Positions 1-6,313 are shown, counted from the first letter of the stretch. The stretch is 6,660 nucleotides of DNA from an uncultured Frankineae bacterium (GCA_902805805.1 CADCUE010000296.1:1-6660), one strand, 5' to 3'. Numbers and translations are program-made. The notes: generated from the letters alone by a model not told the origin.

Positions 1-236
1 CCGGTGCACCGCCGCCGGGGCCGGCGGGCGCCGCGCCCTCCGCCGGACCGCTCGACCTCAACGCCGCCACCGTCGGCGATCTCGACGCGCTGCCCGGCAT
101 CGGGCCGGTACTCGCCCAGCGCATCGTCGACTGGCGCACCGAGCACGGCCGGTTCGCCAGCGTCGAGCAGCTGCGCGAGGTCACCGGCATCGGGGAGAGC
201 AAGTACGCCGAGCTCGAGGACCGGGTGAGGGTCTAG
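1..236 (+). CDS. comEA: ComEA family DNA-binding protein, C-terminal part (partial at 5' edge)
   Basis: Only the last 77 residues are visible; the reading frame enters from the left edge (first full codon at base 3) and ends with TAG at 234-236. The visible part has a Gly/Pro/Ala-rich linker (about residues 1-15) followed by LDLNAATVGDLDALPGIG and, 27 residues later, TGIGESKYAEL. These are the two helix-hairpin-helix motifs (LPGIG and TGIG) of the ComEA domain, which binds double-stranded DNA without sequence specificity. In known competence systems ComEA is membrane-anchored, captures DNA outside the membrane and passes it to the ComEC channel; the anchor here would lie upstream of the window. 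The spacing and the final short basic tail (DRVRV) match the usual end of the family. It is directly followed by comEC with a one-base overlap, which supports the assignment. Some helix-hairpin-helix proteins of this type serve in DNA repair, but the comEC neighbour makes ComEA far more likely. Confidence 0.93.
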   Translation, partial: GAPPPGPAGAAPSAGPLDLNAATVGDLDALPGIGPVLAQRIVDWRTEHGRFASVEQLREVTGIGESKYAELEDRVRV

Positions 237-238
237 TG
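227..238 (+). promoter_or_regulatory. Shine-Dalgarno and coupled start of comEC
   Basis: GAGGG at 227-231, inside the last codons of comEA, stands four bases before the GTG at 236-238. The G of the comEA stop TAG (234-236) is the first base of this GTG. The overlap plus the ribosome binding site favours this start over the next GTG two codons downstream (242) and implies translational coupling of the two genes. Confidence 0.7.
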
Positions 239-2584
239 CCGGTGCTGCCGCGGGCCGGTGAGCCGCTCGACCTGCGCCTCGTCCCACCGGCGCTCGCCGT
301 GTGGCTGGTCGCCTGGCAGGGCCGGCTGCTCCCTCCGCGGGCGCTGCTCGTCGCGGCGGCCCTGGCGGCCGCGCTGTCTGTCGCGCTGCTCCTGCGGGGC
401 CCGCCCTCGTCGCTCCCCGCGGGCGGGCCGGCTCCGGGGCGGTGGCTGGTCGCCGCGGCGGTGCTCGGCTGCGCCGCCGCGTCGGCGACGGTCACCGCGG
501 TGCACGTCGACTCCCGCACCACCGGTCCGCTGGCCCGGGCCGCCGCCGCCGAGTCGGCCGTCACCGTCGAGGCCGTCCTCACCGACGACCCGCGGCGGGC
601 GGCCGCCGCGGTGCCGGCGGGTCGGGAGCTGGTCGTCGTGCGACTGCGCGTCGTCGAGCTGCGGGCGGCGGGCCGCGTCCACGCGCTGCGCGCACCGGTG
701 GTCCTGCTGTCGTCCGACCCTGCCTGGCTGTCCCTGCTGCCGAGCTCGCGGGTGCGGGCCGAGGGTCGGCTGCGCCGTGCCGAGCCCGGGGACGACGTCA
801 GCGCAGTCCTGTCCGGCCGCGGACCGCCCGTGGTGCTGGCCGGGCCGTCGGCCGTGCAGCGGGCGGCCGGTCATCTGCGGGCCGGCCTGCGAGCGGCGGT
901 CGCGCCCCTGCCGGCGGCGGAGCGCGGGCTGCTGCCCGGCCTGGTCGTCGGGGACACGAGCCGCCTCGACCCCGACCTGCGCGAGGACTTCCGCACGGTC
1001 GGGCTCACGCACCTGACGGCGGTGTCCGGCACCAACGTCGCGATCGTGACCGGTGCCGTCCTGCTGCTCGCCAGGCGCGTCGGGGTCGGCGTGCGGGCCG
1101 GACCGGTCCTCGCGGCGGTCGCCCTGGCCGGCTTCGTCGTGCTGGCCCGGCCGTCGCCGAGCGTGCTGCGGGCCGCCGTCATGGGAGTGGTCGGCCTCGT
1201 CGCCCTGTCGTCGGGCAACCGCAAGGCGGCGATGCCGGCGCTGGCGGCTGCGGTCGTCGTGCTGGTGCTCTGGGACCCGGACCTCGCGGCGGCACCCGGC
1301 TTCGCCCTGTCGGTCCTGGCGACCGCCGGTCTGCTGGTGCTCGCCCCCGGGTGGCGGGCGGCGATGGCGCGGCGGCTGCCGGGCTGGCTGGCCGATGCGC
1401 TGGCCGTCCCCGCGGCGGCGCAGGTCGCCTGCGGTCCGGTCGTCGTGGCGATCTCGGCGTCGCTGGGGCTGCTGTCGGTGCCGGCCAACCTGCTCGCGGT
1501 CCCGGCGGTCGCGCCGGCGACGGTGATCGGTGTCGCCGCGGCCCTGCTGGCGCCGCTGAGCCTTCCGGCGGCGCAGGCCGTCGCCTGGCTGGGCTGGCTG
1601 CCGACCGCCTGGCTGGTGCTCGTCGCGCGTACGGGTGCCCGGCTCCCCGGAGCCAGCGCCACCTGGCCGTCCGGGTGGCGCGGAGCGCTGCTGCTGACCG
1701 GCCTGACGGTCGTCGCGCTGCTCGTCCTGCGGCACCGCTCCGGACGCCGGGTGGCGGCGGCGTGCGCCGCGGGCGTGCTCGTCGCGACGACGACGCTGGC
1801 CCTGCTGCGGCCGGCGTGGCCGCCACCAGGCTGGTTCCTGGTCGCGTGCGACGTCGGACAGGGCGACGCCCTCGTCCTGGCCGCCGGTGCCCGCCGCGCC
1901 GTCGTGGTCGACGCCGGGCCCGACCCCGCCCTGGTCGACCGGTGCCTGTCCCGTCTCGGCGTGGAGCACGTGCCGTTGGTGCTGCTCACGCACGACCACG
2001 CCGACCACGTGGACGGGCTCGCCGGGGTGCTCCGCGGGCGGCAGGTCGGGATGGTCCAGGTCGGACCGCTCGACGAGCCCCTGCACCAGGCCCGCGAGGT
2101 CGCCGAGCTGACCCGCGGTGCGGGCGTGGCGCTCGTCCGGCCGGCCCTCGGGGAGCAGCGGACCGTCGGCGGCCTGTCCTGGGAGGTGCTGGCTCCGGGG
2201 CGCAGCTTCGCCGGCACGTCGTCCGATCCCAACAACAGCTCGCTGGTCGTCCGGGTCACCGCCGGACCGACCACGGTGCTGCTGACCGGTGACATCGAGC
2301 CCGAGGCCCAGCGCGACCTGCTCGACCGGGGCCTCGACCTGCGTGCCGACGTGCTCAAGGTCCCGCACCACGGCAGCGGAGCCCAGGAGCCGGCGTTCCT
2401 CGACGCCGTCGGCGCCTCGACCGTGCTCACGTCCGTGGGCACGGACAACACCTACGGCCACCCCTCGGCGAGGACGCTGTCCCGGCTGGTGCGCGGGGGA
2501 GCGCGGTCCTTCCGCACCGACCTGCACGGCGACGTCGCGCTGGTCCACCGCGACGGGCGGCTCGTCGTCGTGACCCGCCGATGA
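236..2584 (+). CDS. comEC: ComEC/Rec2 family DNA internalization protein
   Basis: A 782-residue integral membrane protein, a normal length for full ComEC. In order: two N-terminal hydrophobic segments (about residues 20-55 and 65-85); a soluble DUF4131-like region (about 95-215); the Competence domain of many membrane helices (about 225-510), with its signature HLTAVSGTN at 259-267; and a C-terminal metallo-beta-lactamase fold (about 530-782). In the last domain the metal-ligand motif THDHADH is intact (H586, H588, D590, H591), followed by LLTGDIE (682-688, D686), VPHHGSG (709-715) and NTYGHPS (738-744). In the family the membrane part forms the channel through which single-stranded DNA enters the cytosol, and the MBL domain is proposed to degrade the non-transported strand. 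All of the usual MBL motifs are present, so nothing suggests loss of that activity. It is coupled to comEA upstream and converges with the subtilase gene downstream. Whether the host is naturally competent cannot be told from this; comEA/comEC are widespread in actinobacteria without shown transformation. Confidence 0.96.
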   Translation: MPVLPRAGEPLDLRLVPPALAVWLVAWQGRLLPPRALLVAAALAAALSVALLLRGPPSSLPAGGPAPGRWLVAAAVLGCAAASATVTAVHVDSRTTGPLARAAAAESAVTVEAVLTDDPRRAAAAVPAGRELVVVRLRVVELRAAGRVHALRAPVVLLSSDPAWLSLLPSSRVRAEGRLRRAEPGDDVSAVLSGRGPPVVLAGPSAVQRAAGHLRAGLRAAVAPLPAAERGLLPGLVVGDTSRLDPDLREDFRTVGLTHLTAVSGTNVAIVTGAVLLLARRVGVGVRAGPVLAAVALAGFVVLARPSPSVLRAAVMGVVGLVALSSGNRKAAMPALAAAVVVLVLWDPDLAAAPGFALSVLATAGLLVLAPGWRAAMARRLPGWLADALAVPAAAQVACGPVVVAISASLGLLSVPANLLAVPAVAPATVIGVAAALLAPLSLPAAQAVAWLGWLPTAWLVLVARTGARLPGASATWPSGWRGALLLTGLTVVALLVLRHRSGRRVAAACAAGVLVATTTLALLRPAWPPPGWFLVACDVGQGDALVLAAGARRAVVVDAGPDPALVDRCLSRLGVEHVPLVLLTHDHADHVDGLAGVLRGRQVGMVQVGPLDEPLHQAREVAELTRGAGVALVRPALGEQRTVGGLSWEVLAPGRSFAGTSSDPNNSSLVVRVTAGPTTVLLTGDIEPEAQRDLLDRGLDLRADVLKVPHHGSGAQEPAFLDAVGASTVLTSVGTDNTYGHPSARTLSRLVRGGARSFRTDLHGDVALVHRDGRLVVVTRR

Positions 2585-2607
2585 GCAGCGCGTCTCGTGA
2601 CGCTGCT
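2584..2607. terminator. Possible terminator hairpin after comEC
   Basis: AGCAGCG (2584-2590) is the reverse complement of CGCTGCT (2601-2607), with a 10-base loop in which CGTC/GACG can pair instead to give a bulged, longer stem. It begins on the last base of the comEC stop and lies in the 68-bp gap between convergent comEC and the subtilase gene. A second weaker pair, CTGCCG (2614-2619) with CGGCAG (2638-2643), follows. Neither has a T tract, which is common for actinobacterial terminators, so the call is tentative. Confidence 0.4.
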
Positions 2608-2652
2608 CCGCAGCTGCCGGTGTGCGGCGCTCCCCGGCGGCAGCCCGGCCGG

Positions 2653-4347
2653 TCAGCCGACGCTGACGTCGTCCACGAAGAAGCTGGACACCGCCGAGGA
2701 GTCGGTCGTGGCGGCGAAGCCGAGCACGACCTTCTGGCCGGCGTACGCGCTCAGGCTCAGGGTGTCGGAGTACCACGCACCCCGCGCGGCCGTGTTGGAC
2801 CTCGTGCGGAGCGTGGCCAGCAGCGTGCCGCTGGTGCTCCACACCCGGACGTGCATGCGGTCGTAGGCCGTGGTGGTCGACTCGGACGAGGCGAGCTGCC
2901 ACCAGTAGGTGAGGCTCGGCGAGCCGCTCGGCACGGTGACGGTCTGGGTCAGCTTCTCGTCGGCCTTGTCGTAGCCACCCAGCCAGGCCGACCAGCCGCC
3001 CGACCGCACGCGGTTGCCGGCGGTCGAGGCCGAGGTGATGATCCCGCTCGGGCTCTGCGCCCAGGCGGTGGCGCCGCTCTCGAAGCCGCCGTTCGCCAGC
3101 GCCGGAGCGGGCGCCGCGTGGAGAGGAGGCGTGTGCAGCAGGACGTTCGGCGACCCGGTGCCGGGGCTCGTGACCCGGCCGGGGGTGCCGGCGGCCACGA
3201 CGGCGTTGCGCACCTCCGACGCGCTCGCGGTCCGGTGACCGCTCAGGTACAGCGCGGCGGCGCCGGCGACGTGCGGGGAGGCCATGGAGGTGCCGCTGAT
3301 CGTGCTGGTCGCCGTGGCGCCGGTGTGCCAGGCCGACGTGATGCTCGAGCCGGGGGCGAACAGGTCGAGGCAGGTGCCGTAGTTGGAGAACGACGACCGG
3401 CTGTCGCTGCTCGTCGTCGCGCCGACGGTCACCGCAGCCGCGGCGCGGGCGGGCGAGCTGGTGCAGGCGTCCACGTTGGAGTTGCCGGCCGCCACCGCGA
3501 AGGTGACGCCGGCGTTCACGGCGTTGGTGACGGCGGTGTCGAGCGCCGAGGACGCGCTGCCGCCCAGGCTCATGTTGGCGACGGCCGGCTTGACGTGCGA
3601 CGCGCGCACCCAGTCGACGCCGGCGATGACGCCCGAGTTGGAGCCCGCGCCGGTGCAGTCCAGGACCCGCACGGGGTGCACGGTCGCCTTGTCGGCGATG
3701 CCGTACGTGCTGCCGGCGGCGGTCCCCGCGACGTGCGTGCCGTGACCGTTGCAGTCGTTGGCGTTCCCGCCGCTGGTCACGGCGTCGAAGCCGTCGCCGA
3801 GCCGTCCGGTGAACTGCGCGTGGTCGAGCCGGACGCCGGTGTCGACGACGTAGACGTGGACACCGGCGCCCTCGTTGCCGTCGGTGTAGGCCCCGTCGAG
3901 CGGAAGGGCGCGCTGGTCGCTGCGGTCGAGGCCCCAGGTCGCTCCGGTCTGGGTGTCGGCGACCGTGGCCACGGCGTCCTGCTCGATGCTCGCGACGTTC
4001 GGGTTGCGCCGCAGGCCGGCCACAGCGGCGTCCGGGAGCCGGGCGGCGAAGCCCTGCAGGGCGTGCTCGTAGACATGGAGCAGCCGGCCGCCGTGGGCGC
4101 GGGTGAGCGACCGGGCGAGGTCCGGCGTGCCCCGCGTGCCGGGGTGGAAGACGACGACGTACTGCCCGGGCAACGGCTGTCCGGCGGTCGGGCGCGCGGG
4201 CTCGACCGCACGGGGCTCGGCGGCTCCGGACGGAGACCGGGGTGCCTGCGCGGCCGGATCCGCGGCGGCGGCTGCGGCGGCGCTGGAGAGGGTCAGGGCG
4301 ACGGCGACGGTCACGCAGGCGGACGCGTTGCGCAGACGTGGTGCCAA
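2653..4347 (-). CDS. Secreted subtilisin-like serine protease (S8, aqualysin/proteinase K type) with C-terminal beta-sandwich-like domain
   Basis: 564 residues, a secreted endopeptidase made as a preproprotein. Residues 1-29 form a Sec signal peptide (R4 and R6, then a hydrophobic and Ala-rich stretch, likely cut near A29/D30). A Pro/Ala-rich linker is followed by an inhibitor I9 propeptide (about 60-128, GQYVVVF to NVASIEQD). The mature enzyme probably starts near 130, just before TWGLDRSDQR, which resembles the aqualysin I N terminus. The catalytic triad is complete: D169 (VVDTG), H202 (NGHGTHVAG) and S354 (GTSMASPHVAG), with oxyanion-hole N289 (AAGNS). Four cysteines (C199, C231, C295, C326) have spacings of 32 and 31, the same as the two disulfides of aqualysin I. 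Residues about 416-564 (NGGFESG to FFVDDVSV) look like a jelly-roll or MAM-like accessory domain of unknown ligand. The start is TTG (4345-4347), chosen because GGAGG at 4354-4358 lies six bases before it and the full signal peptide follows; no ATG fits. It is convergent with comEC and divergent from the methyltransferase. Substrates are unknown; general extracellular protein degradation is inferred. Confidence 0.95.
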   Translation of the reverse strand: MAPRLRNASACVTVAVALTLSSAAAAAAADPAAQAPRSPSGAAEPRAVEPARPTAGQPLPGQYVVVFHPGTRGTPDLARSLTRAHGGRLLHVYEHALQGFAARLPDAAVAGLRRNPNVASIEQDAVATVADTQTGATWGLDRSDQRALPLDGAYTDGNEGAGVHVYVVDTGVRLDHAQFTGRLGDGFDAVTSGGNANDCNGHGTHVAGTAAGSTYGIADKATVHPVRVLDCTGAGSNSGVIAGVDWVRASHVKPAVANMSLGGSASSALDTAVTNAVNAGVTFAVAAGNSNVDACTSSPARAAAAVTVGATTSSDSRSSFSNYGTCLDLFAPGSSITSAWHTGATATSTISGTSMASPHVAGAAALYLSGHRTASASEVRNAVVAAGTPGRVTSPGTGSPNVLLHTPPLHAAPAPALANGGFESGATAWAQSPSGIITSASTAGNRVRSGGWSAWLGGYDKADEKLTQTVTVPSGSPSLTYWWQLASSESTTTAYDRMHVRVWSTSGTLLATLRTRSNTAARGAWYSDTLSLSAYAGQKVVLGFAATTDSSAVSSFFVDDVSVG

Positions 4348-4353
4348 GAGGAG

Positions 4354-4358
4354 CCTCC
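4354..4358 (-). promoter_or_regulatory. Shine-Dalgarno deciding the TTG start of the subtilase gene
   Basis: Read on the minus strand, GGAGG is followed by CTCCTC and then TTG. The six-base spacing is ideal and decides for the TTG start. The CTCC just after the GGAGG is partly complementary to it and could mask it in a small hairpin, though the loop would be too tight for a strong local structure. Confidence 0.65.
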
Positions 4359-4379
4359 GGGATGGCCGTGCAGTGACGC

Positions 4380-4410
4380 AAAGTAGTCAGACGACTTCGA
4401 AGAGTGTCAC
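4380..4410 (-). promoter_or_regulatory. Candidate promoter of the subtilase gene
   Basis: On the minus strand GTGACA (4405-4410) resembles a -35 element and TACTTT (4380-4385) a -10 element, with a 19-base spacer that is one or two bases longer than ideal. Transcription would begin near 4373, giving a leader of about 26 bases that includes the GGAGG. The stretch is the most AT-rich in the window, which supports a regulatory role. Prediction by eye only. Confidence 0.45.
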
Positions 4411-4412
4411 AC
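4381..4412. promoter_or_regulatory. Cluster of palindromes, possible operator
   Basis: Three inverted repeats lie next to each other. AAGTAGTC (4381-4388) and GACGACTT (4390-4397) are complementary apart from one mismatch, around a single A. CTTCGAAG (4395-4402) is a perfect 8-bp palindrome. GTGT (4404-4407) and ACAC (4409-4412) flank a single C. Together they cover the candidate -10, spacer and -35 of the subtilase promoter, where a repressor would block transcription. The regulator is not in the window. Confidence 0.35.
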
Positions 4413-4471
4413 ACAGACGTGTCCGAGGTCAGGCGAACGAGGCGATTGCCTGCCTGCCTCGCGCCCGGCTC

Positions 4472-4477
4472 TAGCGT
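4472..4477 (+). promoter_or_regulatory. Possible -10 element for the methyltransferase gene
   Basis: TAGCGT fits the actinobacterial TANNNT pattern and stands 25 bases before the ATG. The best upstream partner, TTGCCT at 4446-4451, is 20 bases away, which is too far for a good -35, so the promoter would be weak or helped by an activator. Confidence 0.3.
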
Positions 4478-4493
4478 TGGCGCCGACACCCCT

Positions 4494-4497
4494 GGAG
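4494..4497 (+). promoter_or_regulatory. Shine-Dalgarno of the methyltransferase gene
   Basis: GGAG followed by five C and then ATG at 4503. It supports this start over in-frame GTG codons further upstream (such as 4404), which have no ribosome binding site and lie in the divergent promoter region. Confidence 0.6.
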
Positions 4498-4502
4498 CCC
4501 CC

Positions 4503-5204
4503 ATGTCGCGCAGCTCGTCCGACGGCGCTGCTCCGACGCCGGGGCCGGACGGCGCTCGAGGCCGCGCGCTGGTCCACGCGCGCACCCGCCTCGCGCGGCC
4601 GCCGGCCGTGCCCGAGCTCGTGCTGCACCTCGCCGACGACATGGACGCCGCCTGGAGCGCGCTGCAGGAGGAGCTCGACGACACCACGCTGCCGCCGCCG
4701 TTCTGGGCCTTCGCGTGGCTCGGTGGGCAGGCCGTCGCGCGGTACGTCCTGGACGAGAGGCACTCGGTGGCCGGGCTCCGGGTGCTCGACCTCGCCACCG
4801 GCTCCGGCCTGTGCGGTCTGGCGGCGCTGCGCGCGGGCGCGGTCGACGTCCGCGCCGTCGACGTGGACCCCGTCGCCGTCGAGGCCGCCCGGCTGAACGC
4901 CGCCGAGAACGGGCTGGACCTCCGCGTCGAGCGGACCGACGTGCTCGACGGACCGCCGCCTGACGTCGACGTGGTGCTGGCCGGGGACGTCTTCTACGAC
5001 GCCGGCATGGCAGCGCGGGTGCTGCCGTGGCTGCTGGACGTCTCCCGCGGCGGCGTCCGCGTCCTGGTGGGGGACCCCGGCCGCCACTACCTCCCGAGGG
5101 CGCTGCTGACCGAGCTGGCGGCGTACGACCTCGCGACGACGCGCGATCTCGAAGGCGTGGAGCGCAGGACGACGCGGGTCTACGCCTTCCGCCGCCGCCC
5201 GTGA
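4503..5204 (+). CDS. Class I SAM-dependent methyltransferase, family 16 / ETF-beta lysine methyltransferase-like (COG3897 type)
   Basis: 233 residues, cytosolic, single Rossmann-like domain. After a variable 30-residue N terminus comes FWAFAWLGGQAVARY (67-81), a signature shared with the ETF-beta lysine methyltransferase METTL20 and its bacterial relatives. The SAM site follows: motif I VLDLATGSGLCG (94-105) and the acidic end of strand 2 in AVDVDP (118-123). The DVFY at 162-165 fits the [DE]-x-x-[YF] motif of the family 16 protein lysine methyltransferases. The family thus points to a protein lysine methyltransferase; known bacterial relatives modify ETF-beta and ribosomal protein L7/L12. 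Many databases call such proteins 'nicotinamide N-methylase-like' instead, so the substrate is open. The ATG was chosen for its GGAG. The gene is divergent from the subtilase and lies 43 bases ahead of holA on the same strand. No ETF or L7/L12 gene is nearby. Confidence 0.85.
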   Translation: MSRSSSDGAAPTPGPDGARGRALVHARTRLARPPAVPELVLHLADDMDAAWSALQEELDDTTLPPPFWAFAWLGGQAVARYVLDERHSVAGLRVLDLATGSGLCGLAALRAGAVDVRAVDVDPVAVEAARLNAAENGLDLRVERTDVLDGPPPDVDVVLAGDVFYDAGMAARVLPWLLDVSRGGVRVLVGDPGRHYLPRALLTELAAYDLATTRDLEGVERRTTRVYAFRRRP

Positions 5205-5235
5205 GCGAGCGCCACGGGCGGAGGGCGGGCCGTGG

Positions 5236-5250
5236 GACGATGAGGGCGTG
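5236..5250 (+). promoter_or_regulatory. Possible leaderless promoter / start of holA
   Basis: GACGAT at 5236-5241 resembles an actinobacterial -10 (TANNNT, first base differs) and is followed by six bases and the GTG at 5248, the arrangement seen when transcription starts at the start codon. The GAGGG at 5242-5246 is only one base from the GTG, too close to act as a normal Shine-Dalgarno. No -35 is apparent. Cotranscription with the methyltransferase gene is the alternative. Confidence 0.35.
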
Positions 5251-6216
5251 GCTCCGGCGTTGCTCGTCCCGCTGACCGTCGTCGTCGGGGACGAGGACCT
5301 GCTCGTCGCCCGCGCCGTGTCGGCCGTCGTCCGCGCCGCCCGGGAACGCGACCCCGACGTCGACGTGCGCGACGTGACCGCGGCCGAGCTGCAGCGCGGC
5401 GACCTCACCGACGTGCTGAGCCCGTCGCTGTTCGGCGAGCGTCGCGTCCTGGTCGTGCGCGCCGCGCAGGACCTGGCCAAGGACGTCGCGGCTCAGCTCA
5501 CCGGCTACCTCGACGACCCCCTCGACGACGTGCACGTCGTCGTCCTGCACGCCGGCGGCGCCAAGGGCAAGGCGCTGCTCACGGCGCTGCTCGCAGCGCG
5601 CCCCCGGCGGGTGGACGCGCCGAAGGTCACCCGGCCCGGCGAGCGTCGCGACTTCGTGCGCCGCGAGCTCAAGGCCGACGGACGGGTCGTGGAGGAGGAG
5701 GCGGTCGCGGCGCTGCTCGAGGCCGTCGGCAGCGACCTGCGCGAGCTCGCGTCTGCCGCGGGGCAGCTGCTGGCCGACCACGACGGTCCGATCACGACCG
5801 AGGTCGTCGCCCGCTACCACCGCGGCCGGGCCGAGAGCTCCGGCTTCACGGTCGCCGACCGGGCCGTCGACGGGGACCTGGGCGGCGCCCTGGAGCTCGC
5901 CCGCTGGGGGCAGAGCACCGGTCTGGCGCCCGTGCTGGTCACGAGCGCGCTCGCCAGCACGCTGCGGTCGATGGCGCTGGTCGCCAGCGCCGGACGGGTC
6001 CCGGCGCACCAGATCGCCGGGCAGCTCGGCATGCCGCCGTGGAAGGTCGAGAAGACCCAGCGCCAGGCCCGCGGCTGGCGGCCCGAAGGGCTGTCGGCGG
6101 CGCTGGCCGCCGTCGCTCAGGCCGACGCCGACGTCAAGGGCGCCGCGGCCGACCAGGGCTACGCGGTCGAACGCGTGCTGTTCGCCGTCGTGCAGGCCCG
6201 GCAGGCGGGCCGCTGA
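5248..6216 (+). CDS. holA: DNA polymerase III subunit delta
   Basis: 322 residues, the usual actinobacterial length. Delta opens the beta sliding clamp as part of the clamp-loader complex at the replication fork. Family features in order: N-terminal VVVGDEDLLVARAV (11-24), which has the form of the delta N terminus (a degenerate AAA+ module); VVVLHAGGAKGKALL (97-111); VGSDLRELASAAGQLL (160-175), the conserved helix of the middle domain; FTVADRAVDGDLGGAL (200-215); and the C-terminal collar domain with GMPPWKVEKTQRQARGW (261-277) and DADVKGAAADQGYAVERVLF (293-312). As expected for delta there is no Walker A ATP site. The start is GTG (5248-5250); it puts the conserved GDE motif at residue 14, as is usual. 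An ATG at 5240 is in another frame. The gene converges with rpsT, the same pairing found in many actinobacteria. The stop TGA is inside a tandem repeat. Confidence 0.95.
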   Translation: MAPALLVPLTVVVGDEDLLVARAVSAVVRAARERDPDVDVRDVTAAELQRGDLTDVLSPSLFGERRVLVVRAAQDLAKDVAAQLTGYLDDPLDDVHVVVLHAGGAKGKALLTALLAARPRRVDAPKVTRPGERRDFVRRELKADGRVVEEEAVAALLEAVGSDLRELASAAGQLLADHDGPITTEVVARYHRGRAESSGFTVADRAVDGDLGGALELARWGQSTGLAPVLVTSALASTLRSMALVASAGRVPAHQIAGQLGMPPWKVEKTQRQARGWRPEGLSAALAAVAQADADVKGAAADQGYAVERVLFAVVQARQAGR

Positions 6217-6249
6217 CCCGCCGACCCGCTGACCCGCCGACCCGCTGAC
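6211..6249. repeat. 16-bp tandem repeat, about 2.4 copies, over the holA stop
   Basis: The unit CGCTGACCCGCCGACC occurs at 6211-6226 and 6227-6242 and again in part (CGCTGAC) at 6243-6249. Each unit is itself two 8-bp halves that differ by one base (CGCTGACC and CGCCGACC). The first TGA is the holA stop. It probably arose by replication slippage. Confidence 0.9.
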
Positions 6250-6262
6250 GGCGGCGGGAACG

Positions 6263-6298
6263 CCGACGGCGCCGGTCCCGCAGGACCGGCGCCGTCGG
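6263..6298. terminator. Strong hairpin, probable bidirectional terminator for holA and rpsT
   Basis: CCGACGGCGCCGGTCC (6263-6278) and GGACCGGCGCCGTCGG (6283-6298) are perfectly complementary over 16 bp, with the four-base loop CGCA. The hairpin stands between two convergent genes, 46 bases after the holA stop and 15 bases after the rpsT stop, so it can serve both. There is no T tract on the holA side and only a short TTCCC on the rpsT side, as in actinobacterial terminators without a U tail. Confidence 0.85.
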
Positions 6299-6313
6299 AG
6301 CAGACGAGCAGAG

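Noticed and set aside
2581..4386. A 601-codon frame on the plus strand opposite the subtilase gene.
   Set aside because: It is the shadow of the subtilase coding sequence: low-complexity Gly/Ala/Arg/Val product, no family motifs, and no sign of a promoter or ribosome binding site of its own that fits.
4447..4458. Three direct copies of TGCC in the spacer before the methyltransferase gene.
   Set aside because: Too short to separate from chance in GC-rich DNA and not placed symmetrically about any promoter element.
4404..4502. A longer N terminus for the methyltransferase starting at GTG 4404.
   Set aside because: The added 33 residues show no family similarity, the GTG lacks a ribosome binding site and lies in the divergent promoter region, while ATG 4503 has GGAG at good spacing.
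233..4798. An uninterrupted 1521-codon frame on the minus strand, opposite comEC and overlapping the subtilase gene in another frame.
   Set aside because: Stop codons are rare in very GC-rich DNA. Its translation is Arg/Gly/Pro/Gln-rich with no recognisable domain, and it covers genes with clear family motifs in other frames.
5240..5275. ATG at 5240 just before the holA start.
   Set aside because: It is in a different frame and gives an 11-residue peptide ending at 5275; no support for a small gene or leader peptide.
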